A stretch of 64,000 nucleotides of DNA from Rhizophagus clarus (GCA_015698045.1 BLAL01000229.1:718001-782000), one strand, 5' to 3'. Numbered from the stretch's first letter, positions 10,640-21,205 are shown. A program made the numbers and translations. Notes: a model not told the origin generated them from the letters alone.

Positions 10640-11402
10640 AGTAATGTTTACTAACGTTCTAATTTGAAAAAATTTTCATTTAAGTACTGATTCTGAAGCG
10701 TCCAGAGAGGTTTACAATTCTGATAGCCCAAATAATTAAGTTGAAATCTAAATTCTAAAGAAAGAAAGAAAGAAAGATTAATATTAGAAATTAAAGGAAA
10801 AACAATTAGAAAAAGCTTACCAGTTTGAAATTGCAATCACAAGAGAATCTAAAAGCTACAAAAAAAAAGATAAAAGATCATTAGTATTCGCCTATATGCC
10901 TTTTACTTTAAAAAAGCTTTTTTTTTAAGCTTACTGGTTTGAAATGGTCCAAGGAGTTTAGAAGCTACAAAAAAATAAAGTAGAAGGTTAGTATAATACA
11001 TATGCGCCTTCTACTTAAAAAAAAATATTTTTTTTATTTAACTCACTGGTCTGAGGTAGCACCTTCAACTTAAAAAAAAATGAGTTTTTTTTTATTTAAC
11101 TTATTACCGGTCCAGAATGGCATCCAGAAGGTCTGGAACCTATAGAAAAAAAATAAAGTAGAAGGTTAGTATAATGCATATATGCCTTTTACTTAAAAAA
11201 AAATAAATTTCTTTTTTTTTTCTATCTAACTTACCAGTACAAAATGATGTCTAGGAGGTCTAAAAGCTATAAAAATAAACAGAGAAGATTAGTATAATGT
11301 CTATACACCTTCTACTTAAAAAAAAATTTAATTTTTTTACTTTTTTAAGCTTACTAGTTCCAAGGAGTAGAAGGTCAGTATAATGCTTATACCTTCTACT
11401 TA
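10640..11402 (-). repeat. Tandem array B of exon-intron-like modules (-)
   Basis: On the minus strand, units of about 100-115 bp read TTTTTTTGTAG or TTTTCTATAG, an exon-like block of 30-35 nt beginning CTTTTAGACC or CTTCTAAACTCC, then GTAAGCTT or GTAAGT. Spacers carry inverted arms AAGTAGAAGG and CCTTCTACTT. The branch-like word ATACTAACC lies next to the right arm and 15-20 nt before the acceptor. At least five blocks are visible. The blocks are not a constant multiple of three, so a common reading frame is not kept. Confidence 0.8.
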
Positions 11403-11746
11403 AAAAAAAAAAATATTTTATATATTAGTGATTAGATCTATAAATAACCTGTATGATAGATTTTACAAATATGTGCAAATATCACGTGATAATATGATTT
11501 AGTATATTTCTGATTAGTTTCAATATCAGTCATATGATTTACCAAATAAATTTACTGATACATGAAAATTCTTTTATTTAATTAATTTTTTTCTGATTTT
11601 AAAAGATATATTAAAAAAATACACATCAGTTTTTTAAACCGATCATTAATTTTTTTTATTTAAATATAATTTTTTTGGTATTTAAACCAAAATTTATACT
11701 TTTTTTTATTTAAAAAATTCCTTCGTGATATGCTATATTAACAGAG

Positions 11747-12470
11747 GTAAGTTATTTAATATTTTTTTGATTTAGGAATGTTGCTAACGTTCCTTTCTGT
11801 TTTTTTTTTCAGAGAAGACTTCAGGACTTAGATAATGGACTAGAACTCTGAAATTGCAAATAGATGTATGAATTTGTTTCTTCTTTGTTTTAAAAACGTT
11901 ATTAAACACTTCTTTTATTTTTTTTCTTTAGGGTTAACTTTTGGACTTGGATATTAGACAGGTCTTTAGAATTGTAAAGGTAGGTGTGTAAAATTTCTCT
12001 TTTTATTTTTTTTTTTTAATGAAACACTACTAATGTTTTGATTTTCTCCTTTTTTAGATTAATAGTGTAACTTCAACAGTTTCAGAAATGTGCTTTGTAA
12101 TATATTTTTCCAGCCTATTATTTTTTGCTAATTAGTTTTAGAATTATCTTCAAGAAATATTTTAAGTTTAAACGTTTCTTTTTTTTGATTTTGTAAAGTT
12201 TGAACTTTTCTGAAACAGATATTCAGGTGGGTAAGTATTTCTTTGAAGCGGGTATCTTTAAAAAACATCTAGCTAACATTTTTTTTTTGATTTTTGTAGA
12301 TTTTGGCTTCTCTGAAATGACATTTTAGCTTTAATAAGTTATTTTTTTGGGAATTTGAAGGTAGTATGGGTAGGTTTTATTTAATTGATTCTAAAAAATG
12401 TATTGGTATTTTTTTTCTTTTATTTTAGATGCCAAACTCCTAGATATTAAAGGTATACTACGTAATATAG
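11747..12470 (+). repeat. Diverged array C of exon-intron-like modules (+)
   Basis: Several plus-strand donors and acceptors follow one another: GTAAGT at 11,747 with TTTTTTCAG at 11,812, then further T-rich AG acceptors near 11,930, 12,058, 12,298 and 12,429. The first spacer has GGAATGTT-gct-AACGTTCC around its branch-like word, and another has AAACACTACTAATGTTT. Units are more diverged than in array A. Confidence 0.6.
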
Positions 12471-13500
12471 ACAGAGAAGTTTATTAAAAAAAATAAATAA
12501 AATATCACAATAAATTTTTAATTATATGTAAATTTATTAGTGACTATTCTTTTAATATTGAAAAATTATTAACATTAAAAAATAAATATCTCAGTTCATA
12601 TATAAATCTATGTAAAATTTTGTTATAATAAATATCTGTTTTATATAAGTTTTAACAGATTTACAAATATTATCTGTATTTTAATACTTCTGTAATAACT
12701 TATTCATATCCATTCCTTTAGTAACAGATTAGATAATGCAGATAAACAGATATCTGGATCTAACCAATAGTCTGATAGCCATCAATCGGTATATGCTGAT
12801 TGAATTCAGTTTTACAAGTAGTAATAATTATATATCAACATATGCGCTGATCCTTAGAATTAGCTTAAATTAAGAATTTTTAATAAAAAATTAGTAAATA
12901 ATGCAAAATACGATTGTGTTACACATTCATCTTATCAATCTTATGTAGAATAATCAGAAAATAAAAAAATTTTTTACAACTCGTGCTTAAAAATTAAAGT
13001 AATAACAACTTTTTATAACCTATCAACTATTTTAAAAACCTATCACTTTTTACACCAGTTGCAAATAAAAGTTTTGTGAATACAATAGTAGTTATTTGCA
13101 GTTATTAATGATATTATTTATTCTCCAAAAGCTTTTTCATGATGTAAAATAATTAAATAAGACAATAAGAATAACCAGGTTTTGTATGAATTTTTGCTAT
13201 AATATTTAAAGATGAATTTTGAAAATAAAGAAATAATCAAAATTTTTATTATCTTTTATTAATTTTTAATTTTAAAAATTTTGTTTTTAAAATATGAAGA
13301 CAAAGAATCTTCCTTTATATCATTTACCGACGATGATTTTAAAACTAACAATGATTTTAAAACTCATGCAGACTCCTTTTAGGGAAATCACTTAACCGAC
13401 ATTAAAATCTTATGATATTTAAATTCACCAGTACGAAAACTTTGTCTTTTAGATAGATGATCATTATCACAGAGCTTTGTGAATGCCGTAATCTCCTTGA
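12471..13500. other. AT-rich spacer with one dispersed-repeat fragment
   Basis: 12,761-12,838 is a copy of the left part of the repeat at 314-593. No gene is seen in the rest. 13,300-13,500 is slightly less AT-rich and may belong to the unit that precedes array D. Confidence 0.5.
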
Positions 13501-13529
13501 CCATATACTCTTGACCTCAATTGTTTTTA

Positions 13530-14685
13530 ATTCCAAAAGTCCAGTCATGCTTTTCATCTGGCAACACTACAAAAAAGAAAAAAAAAATAAATAATTAATT
13601 AATTAAAAAAAATAATGAAAAAATTCACACCAATTCTCCCTTACTTTAATTCCAATAGTCTGGTCATGCTTTTCGTCTGGCAACACTACAAAAAAAGAAA
13701 AAAAAAATTACTAATTAATTAATTAAATAAAAAAACCAACAAAAAACACCACCCAATCCTCCCTTATCTTACTTAATTCCAACAGTCTGGTCGTGCTTTT
13801 CGTCTGGCAACACTACAAAAAAGAAAAAAAAAATTACTAATTAATTAATTAAATAAAAAAACTAACAAAAAACATTACCCCAACCCTCCTTTACCTTAAT
13901 TCCAATGCTTTTCATCTGGAAAAATTACAAAAAAGAAAAAAAAAATAATTAATTAATTAAAAAACAATAAAAAACATCTTCCCAACCCTCCCTTACCTTA
14001 ATTTCAATAGTCTGATCGTACTTTTCATCTGGTAACACTACAAAAAAGAAAAAAAAATAATAATAATTAATTAATTAAATAAAAAAAAATAATAATAATT
14101 AATTAATTAAATAAAAAAAAAATAACAAAAAGTATCTCCCCAACACTTTCTTACCTTAATTATTCTTAATTCCAAAAGTCTTTTCATCCGGCAACACTAC
14201 AAAAAAGAAAAAAAAATAGTTAATTAAATAAAAAAAATCCTGAAAAATACCACCTGACCCTCCCTTACCTTAATTCCAATAGTCTGGTCATACTTTTCAT
14301 CTGGCAATACTACAAAAAAGAAAAAAAAAATAATTAATTAATTAAATAAAAAAAAACTGAAAAACACCACCCTAACCCTTCCTTACCTTAATTTCAATAG
14401 TCCAGTCATGCTTTTTGTTTGACAACACTACAAAAAAGAAAAAAAAAAAAAAGAATAATTAATTAAATAAAAAAAAACTGAAAAACACCACCCCAACCCT
14501 TCCTTACTTTAATTCTAATAGTCCGGTCATGCTTTTTGTCTGACAACACTACAAAAAAGAAAAAAAAATAACTAATTAATTAAATAAAAAAAACTAACAA
14601 AAACACCTCCCAAACCCTCCTTTACCTTAATTCCAATAGTCCAGTCATACTTTTCGTCTAGCAATATTACAGAAAAAAAATTTTT
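13530..14685 (-). repeat. Tandem array D of exon-intron-like modules (-), about 10 units of 115-125 bp
   Basis: On the minus strand each unit reads TTTTTCTTTTTTGTAG, an exon-like block of about 41 nt (TGTTGCCAGACGAAAAGC ... GGAATTAAG), then GTAAGGGAGGG and an intron-like spacer with TTAATTAATTAATTA followed by a T-rich tract. Blocks are conserved while spacers vary in length. About ten copies are seen between 13,530 and 14,685. The spacer lacks a clear TACTAAC, unlike arrays A and B. Confidence 0.85.
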
Positions 14686-15009
14686 TTTCAAGATCAGATA
14701 TTCAGATTATCTGATTAGATCAGCAAGTCACATGTAGGGCCTTTATACCGAATAATTCATTATAGTGTTGAATTTATTGCTGATGAAAAAACTGCCAAAG
14801 CCCAGAGGCGCTATATTTTTTTTTTACGCGTTTACTACTTGTTTACCCAAATAATCAAATCATAATACCAGTTATACCAGTTCAAAAACTGCATTTATCC
14901 CTTTTTTATATTAACTCATAAGATAAGTTTATTATAAATGGTAAGCGATATTACCTTTTATGTTATAGATAATTAACACTAGTAGTTTTGTTCAGACTTA
15001 AGCTACTGT

Positions 15010-15210
15010 AGCAGAAGGAATTTTTTTTTTTTAAAAATAAAAAATCATTTTTTTTTTAACATTTTTTTTTTAAAATAAATAATCATTTTTTTTTTTTTAA
15101 CAATTTTTTTTAAAATAAATAATCATTTTTTTTTAATTTTTTTTTAAAATAAAATAATCATTTTTTTTAACATTTTTATTTAAAATAAAAAAATCATTTT
15201 TTTTAATTCT
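15010..15210. repeat. Short tandem repeat TTTAAAATAAATAATCATTTT
   Basis: Five degenerate copies of a 40-45-bp A/T unit containing AAAATAAATAATCATTTTTT. No coding potential. Confidence 0.7.
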
Positions 15211-15255
15211 TTAGTTAATGGTGTTATCTTTAGTTTTGGGATTAAGTGCTATAAC

Positions 15256-16028
15256 TAGAGCTTTTCTTGAACAGATAAAATCCTAGAATTTACCCAGATT
15301 ATCCTATTATCTGGATTATCTGTTATCCTATTTTGATCAGATATCCAGATTTAGAGTTTTTAAAATGAATAATCCTATGAATAATCTGGATTATCCTAGA
15401 TTAAAAATATGATTTATATGTTATTGTACAATAAGTCAGACTCTAGCTGTACTGATAATCTATAATGTTCAAACCTACAAATAATCAAATGAAACCTTAG
15501 ACAAAGCAAAAAAAAAATGCTATTTTAAACAAAGTATTATCTTTGAAAAAAGAAGTTCGAATTCTAAACCTGATATTTTGGATCTAAAAAAAAATAAATG
15601 AAAATTAACTAATACTCATTAAAATAACAAAAAGAAAAATAATTTCAAAACTTATTTTCAAATCTAAGGACTATTTACCACCCAGATTTTAAAGGAAGGG
15701 AAAAGTTAGAAATTAATAAAAATATGAAGCGAAAAAAAAATAAAATAAAAAAAAATAATAATAGATAAAAAAAACTTACCAATTTTAAAAATCACTACCG
15801 AACCTAAACAAATTTTAAAGAAACTACCCAAAAAGGTTTCGTTACATGACAAAATATTTTGGGTTTAAGGAATTCTTTAAAATCATCTCATTATCCTAGA
15901 ATAATCTGGATTATTCTAGGCTAATTATCCAGATTATGCATTATCCTATTTGATTGAATATCCAGATCTTAAAATTTTCAAACGGGTTATCCTAAATTAT
16001 TTATAAGTTAATCTGGTGAAAAGCTCTA
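15256..16028. mobile_element. hAT-like non-autonomous element, 773 bp
   Basis: The left end TAGAGCTTTTC (15,256) and the right end GAAAAGCTCTA (16,028) are perfect 11-bp inverted termini. They are flanked by GCTATAAC on the left and GCTGTAAT on the right, an imperfect 8-bp duplication. TAGAG-type ends with 8-bp duplications are typical of the hAT superfamily. The interior is filled with direct and inverted copies of ATCTGGATTATC, TATCCAGATT and TATCCTA, as subterminal binding sites would be. No transposase frame is present. Confidence 0.6.
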
Positions 16029-16029
16029 G

Positions 16030-16504
16030 CTGTAATAGGTAAGTTTTTTAATTCCATTTCAGTGGAAATTCAAGGTGAGTTTTAATTCTTTTTGTTTTCT
16101 TTTCATTCTTTCCCTTATTCTTTTACTAAACTTTCTGTCTTTTTTAGATGTGTATCATTTGAGTGAAAATTCAAGTAAGTTTTTTATATCTCTTTCTCTT
16201 GTTATTTTATTTTTCTTTTAAGATGATATTAACCAGTTTCTTTTTCTTTTTTCTATAGGTGGGTGTTCTGGCTTTTCTTTTATTTTTTTATTTTTCTTAT
16301 TTTCGTGATTTCGTTGTTTCTTTTTTTCATTGTTCCTTTCGTTTCTTTCCATAATTCTTTTATTGATCTTTTGTGGTTTCCTTTATTATTCCTTTCATTG
16401 ATCTTTTGTTCCTTTTGTCATTGTTTCTTTCATTGCCTTTTTGGTTTCTTTCATTGATTTTTGGTTTCTTTTGTTGCTTTTTTTCATTTATTTAGTTTAT
16501 CTTT
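16030..16504 (+). repeat. Left half of a dispersed exon-module/polypyrimidine repeat (E)
   Basis: It contains splice-like modules (TTTCAG, TGGAAATTCAAG, GTGAGT; then TTTTACTAAAC ... TTTTTTAG) followed by a polypyrimidine tract from about 16,260. It is homologous in inverted orientation to 24,530-25,400 (shared CTTTTTTCTATAGGTGGGTG and AAATTCAAGGTGAG). The element at 16,505-20,350 interrupts it, and its remainder resumes at 20,351. Confidence 0.7.
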
Positions 16505-16845
16505 CATCAGAAAATTTTATAGTGCGAAAAGTTGCGCAAGATTACGCATCGTAATATTTTATAAGTTTCCAGACCTGTCGCAAGTTTGCGGAAGAGTAAT
16601 ATTTTGTAACTTTTTAAAATATTTTGAAATATTATGATATGCAAAGTTTTGTAATTTTACAGTTTGTAATATTCTGTAATTTTACGCATTCGCAATATTT
16701 CGTAATTTTACATAATATTTTGTAAGTTTTCAGACCCGCCGCAAGTTTGCGTAAGCGCAATATTTTGCAACTTTTTAAAATATTTTGATGATTCGTAATT
16801 TTACATAAATATTTTATAATGTTTCAAAATTCATTTTTGTACTAT

Positions 16846-17208
16846 CACAGGTCAAAATTAGTTAAATAGGGTATCAATAGGGTATCAATAGGTTATCAAT
16901 CAGCTATCAATAAGCTACCCTATTAGTAGCCTATTGAACTTGCGCCATAATCCGTCACCAATCAGGCAGGCTGATTGATAACCTATTGATAACCTATTGA
17001 TACCCTATTGATACCCTATTTAATAAAAATACCAATAGGATACTAATAGGTTATCAATAAGTTATCAATCAGCTATCAATCAGCCTGCTTGATTGGTGAC
17101 GGATTATGGCGCAAGTTCAATAGGCTACCAATAGGGTAGCCTATTGATAGCTGATTGATAACTTATTGATATCCTATTGATACCCTATTTAACTAATTTT
17201 GACCTGTG
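16846..17208. mobile_element. 363-bp near-palindromic element with CACAGGTC termini
   Basis: It begins CACAGGTCAAAATTAGTTAA and ends with the inverse, AACTAATTTTGACCTGTG. Almost the whole length is self-complementary. Arms consist of 11-bp units (GGTATCAATAG) in one direction and CTATTGATACC in the other, with longer mirrored sections around ACTTGCGCCATAATCCGTCA. It lies inside the left subterminal region of the 16,505-20,350 element, so it inserted later or is carried by it. No coding capacity. Confidence 0.85.
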
Positions 17209-17289
17209 TATAAGTTTATATAATGTATATTTTATTAGATATAATATGAATTAAAAAATTATAAAAAATTACAAGTATTTATTACTATA

Positions 17290-17880
17290 TACAGAATATA
17301 TAAAAGTAAAAAAAAAAGAGTAACAATACAATTAGATGTAAAAAGAAGAGAAATAGCTATAGTAACGTTAGTATTAGATATAAAGATAAAAGAAATATTG
17401 TTAGTATTGTTAGTGTTGTTAATATTAGAGTAAAAAGAGTTAAAGAAATAGTAGAAACATGGATATTATCGTTAGTATTAAAGTACAAGTAAAAGAAAAA
17501 AAGAAAACGTAGATAGTATTGTTAGTATTACGATATAAAGTAACAATTAGGGTAAAAAACAGGTTAGTATTAAAACAATTAGTATTAATAAACAAATATT
17601 TCTATACCTGCAAAGAATAAATTAAAAATAAAAGAAAGAGGAGACAAAATAAAAAATAAACATATTGTTAGTATTAAGTAAAAAGAGTAAAAAAAACATA
17701 ATTAGTATTGTTAGTATCGATCATTAGTATTAAAATACAAGTAAAAAGAAATAAAGAAAACATGTATATTATTGTCAGTATTACGATACAAAGTAAAAAA
17801 GAAGTAAAAAATAATGAAATAATTAGTATTAATAAACAAATATTTCTATACCTGCAAAGCAATAAATTATGAAATATATG
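17290..17880. repeat. GTTAGTA-rich segment with internal duplication
   Basis: Repeated GTTAGTATTA words occur. Two blocks (about 17,460-17,630 and 17,690-17,870) share TAGTATTAATAAACAAATAT followed by TTCTATACCTGCAAAG. On the minus strand the shared piece reads TTTGCAG, GTATAG and then TACTAAT, like an exon end with donor and branch word. Counterpart of 5,440-5,880. Confidence 0.6.
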
Positions 17881-18690
17881 TAAATATTCTGTATATAATT
17901 AAAAAATATTGAACAAAAGGATAAAGAAATAATAAAAAGAAGAAAAGAAATAAAGAGACAAAAAATAAATAGGACAAAAAACGCGTGCAGATTAAATCAC
18001 ATGCAAGGATCAGCCTAATTTTGATTGGGCAGAAAATACGATACTGTATATGCAATCATGCACAATCATATCATGCAGATTTTATTTATTTAATTATCAA
18101 CAATACGGGCGTGACATAAATAAATCGTGACTGAAACTTGTGTTCAATTTGTGTTCAATTTGTATTGATAATTCTAGTAAAAAATTATTAATTTTGGCCA
18201 AATTTCGTTAAATTTGTTAAATTTGTGTTGAATTTGTGTTGAATTTGTGTTGCGTAATTTTTATTTATCACAAGAGGATAATATTTAGTAATTGCATATA
18301 TGTATGATGTACAAGATTTTTTTTATGATTTTTTAAGAAATGTATGCAAAATATTTAATCAGAATATAATTGTTTTTATTTTTAAATATGATATATTGAT
18401 ATGAAATCAAACTAAGATTTTTTTTTATTAATCATGATATTTATATTTAGATAATCCATATCCGCATGAGATTTAATTAATATGTTTAATGATGAGAGTG
18501 TAATAAATTAAATTTTAATTGAAACGAGAAATAAAATCAAACCAAAAAGGTATTGTTCAAATTTTATTTAAAGTGACATTTTACGACTTTCTTTCTACCC
18601 AAATTTTTACTCATCCCAAAATCAAATTATAAAAATCAAATCTAATTATATAATGTCTCACCACACATGTTCATGTCATTCCCACTATAA

Positions 18691-19275
18691 CGTCTATTGG
18701 AACTGGGCTATGATGGATGAGCTGGTTGACATATGCTGAGACAGAAACTACGCCTATTACAATATTAATGATAAAAGCCACCATGATTTTTGGAACTCTG
18801 TTGCCAATAGGTTCATATGACTAATATCTATAATTTCTTTAAGAAAGAATTTAAATTCAAATTAACCAATTCATTTAATTAAATCAGAATAAATAAAATA
18901 TTTTGTACGAGGGTTTCTGGGCAACAGTAGTACAGCCAAAGTGAAGAAACCTCGTCAGGGATTACCATGTAAGTAAATAAATAAATTACATTCATATAAA
19001 TTAAATGTATTTATCAAATATTCAAATTGATTTTGATATTTAGAACTATGTCCTTTATCGTAATGGAAACCTTGGGTGGTGGCTGTGAACACGTACCGGC
19101 TAAAGATATTATCGTGAATTTAGAACGAGATTTTAGAAGAGGCCGGGTAATTATACTATAATAAAATTTATAATTAATATTTACGTTCATGTTTTAAATT
19201 TGATAAATTTGATCAATTTTAATTATACGTGATGATCGTAAGAGAAGGAGAAACTTATCTACGTATCGTAGAAGA
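18691..19275 (+). pseudogene. SANT/Myb-like DNA-binding protein, decayed copy 2
   Basis: Pieces align in order with the copy at 7,157-7,752. The first has the SANT-like pattern with tryptophans and YYNINDKSHHDFWNSVAN (18,690-18,800), then RNLVRDYHVS around 18,930-18,975 with a donor GTAAGT. After an acceptor near 19,043 come RYYREFRT and a final basic piece RKRRRNLSTYRRR at about 19,235-19,275. Several stops interrupt it, including TGA or TAG where the other copy has Trp (KWRN, MFW) and TGA in place of an Arg/Gln codon. Thus G-to-A and C-to-T changes explain most breaks. It lies inside the inverted-repeat element 16,505-20,350. Confidence 0.6.
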
Positions 19276-19639
19276 TAATAATTTTTATTTTTTATTTATT
19301 AAGTGAGTAGCTAGGCCTAATCCATACCAAATATCAGCTGGAGATTCACGTTTTTTTTGGACTGTGACTGATACTGACGTTCATGCTGTACAGCCTGGGT
19401 ACTATTTTATAAAATAGTAGCGAACAAGTATCAAATGTGTATTTTTTTATTAAGTTATAATAAAAATTAGAATTTACTTTAATTTTTAACATAAAAATTG
19501 TAAATAATAAAAAATTCGTAAATAAAAATAAATTTGCTTTCCCAAACTTAAAAGAAAAGGAAAGAAAATGTGTTTATATTATTTTTGATTATTCAATAGT
19601 ATCACATGCCCCTTGTATACGTTCTACTACATACGCAGC

Positions 19640-20110
19640 TTTAACGATCAAATAGTAATATTACGCAGGTTTACAATCTCATAAATTTTCAAAATATTTT
19701 AACCATAATATTACGCAGGTTTACAGTCTTATAAATTTTTGAAATATTTCAACCGTAATATTACGCAAGTTTACAGTCTCGTAAATTTTTGAAATATTTT
19801 AACCATAATATTATGCAGATTTATAGTCTCATAAATTTTTGAAATATTTTAACTGTAATATTACGCAGGTTTACAGTCTCGTAAATTTTTAAAATATTTC
19901 AACCGTAATATTATGCAGGTTTACAGTTTCGTAAATTTCTGAAATATTTTAACCGTAATATTACGCAGGTTTACAGTTTCGTAAATTTGCAGAATATTTT
20001 AACCGTAATATTATGCAGATTTACAGTTTCATAAATTTTTGAAATATTTCAACCGTAATATTACGCAGGTTTACAGTTTCGTAAATTTTTGAAATATTTT
20101 GACTGTAATA
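19640..20110. repeat. 60-bp subterminal tandem repeat of the inverted-repeat element
   Basis: About 7.5 copies of a 60-bp unit (AATATTACGCAGGTTTACAG, then TCTCGTAAATTTTTGAAATA, then TTTTAACCGT), keeping exact 60-bp phase through the array. Shorter relatives occur in the left end (16,540-16,830). Such reiterated subterminal motifs commonly bind transposition proteins; here that is inference. Confidence 0.9.
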
Positions 20111-20350
20111 TTGCATAAATCTTACAATATTAAAAACTTGCGTAATATTTGACCGTAATATTGTAATATTGCATAAATCTTACAATATTGAAAACTTGCG
20201 TAATATTTTGATTGTAATATCATATAAATCTTACGAAATTGTAAACTTATGTAATATTTCAAAATTTTTCAAAATATTATGCCATAAACTTTCGTAAACT
20301 TACAAAATCGTAAACTTACGCAATTTTTCGCTTTATAAAATTTCCTGATG

Positions 20351-20830
20351 TTGGTTTCTTTTGTTGCTTTTTCCATTTCTTTCATTGATCATTGATTTCT
20401 TTCATTGCTTTTTTTATTTCTCTCATTACTCTTTAGTTTCTTTTGTTGCTTTTTTTCATTCCCTTTATTGATTTTTATTCCTCCTTTGCTTCCTTTCATT
20501 CTCTTTTATTCTCCCTGTTTTTTTTTCATTCGCTATTTGTTTTTTTTATTTCTTTTAATTCCATCTTCGTTTCTTTTATTTTTTTTCATTCTCTTTATTC
20601 CTTTTCATTTCCCTTTTGTTTTCTCATTCATTTTTATTCTTTTTTTTGTTTTATTAATTCCTTTTCACTATTCTTTATCTTTTTTGTTTGTTCTTCATTT
20701 CTCTTTGATTATCTTTGCTTTTCTTCATCCCTTTTCATTTATCTCTTCTTTCCTTTATTCTTTTGTTATCCTTTCTTACTGTATTTTCCATTCTTATATA
20801 TTGCAGTGCATTTGCAATTAGTACAGAACT
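20351..20830 (+). repeat. Right half of the interrupted polypyrimidine repeat
   Basis: It continues the tract of 16,260-16,504 (TTGGTTTCTTTTGTTGC). The last part, TTCTTATATATTGCA and following, matches the inverse of 24,530-24,640. Open frames here code only for Phe/Leu/Ser/Ile runs and are produced by the pyrimidine bias. Confidence 0.75.
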
Positions 20831-21102
20831 ATAGTATTAATATTACAGTTAAAATTGAGCAATTGTGGTTCAATTTTTTTATAAAATCATATATACATTG
20901 TGATGTAATTTTTTTTTTTTTGATTAAAATATAGTTTCTTTCATACAATTTTCTTTTATAGTGATATTAATTATTATTCAACAAATTATTAAATGTGAAA
21001 TTGTCTTTGTAATTATAGATTTTATAGATTGTAACATTAAAGTTTTTTTCTTTTTTGTTTAATTAAATATCATTACTATTATATTACTAGTTACGGTATA
21101 TT

Positions 21103-21205
21103 AAATCTAGCCAAAATTATGTTAAATCTAGCTAAAATTATATTAAATTTAGCCAAAATTATGTTAAATCTAGCCAAAATTATATTAATTCTGGCTAAAA
21201 TTAAA
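21103..21205. repeat. 21-bp tandem repeat TTAAATCTAGCCAAAATTATG
   Basis: About five imperfect copies in direct orientation (TTAAATCTAGCCAAAATTAT, one with TTCTGGCTAAAATT). The related word TTTTGGCCAGAATTAA occurs at about 45,911-45,926 next to the first Rho GEF gene. Confidence 0.8.

Larger units (their letters stand above)
16505..20350. mobile_element. 3.85-kb inverted-repeat element carrying a SANT-like pseudogene
   Basis: Left terminus CATCAGAAAATTTTATAGTG (16,505) matches the inverse of the right terminus (CATCAGGAAATTTTATAAAG read inward from 20,350). Similarity continues for about 45 bp (GCGAAAAGTTGCGCAAG / GCGAAAAATTGCGTAAG). Both subterminal regions are dense in GTAATATTTTGTAA, CGCAAGTTTGCG and ACGCAGGTTTACAG motifs; on the right these form a 60-bp tandem repeat. 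It splits a polypyrimidine repeat whose halves are 16,030-16,504 and 20,351-20,830. Contents: a nested palindromic element, a GTTAGTA-rich segment and the second SANT/Myb-like pseudogene. No transposase is visible, so it appears non-autonomous. No clear target duplication was found. Confidence 0.75.

Noticed and set aside
13530..14685. CRISPR-like array
   Set aside because: Repeats of about 120 bp with near-identical spacers, in clearly eukaryotic DNA with no cas genes; the unit is better described as an exon-intron-like module.
20405..20934. Phe/Leu/Ser-rich membrane-like ORFs
   Set aside because: Pure consequence of a polypyrimidine tract; three frames are open at once and codon use is meaningless.
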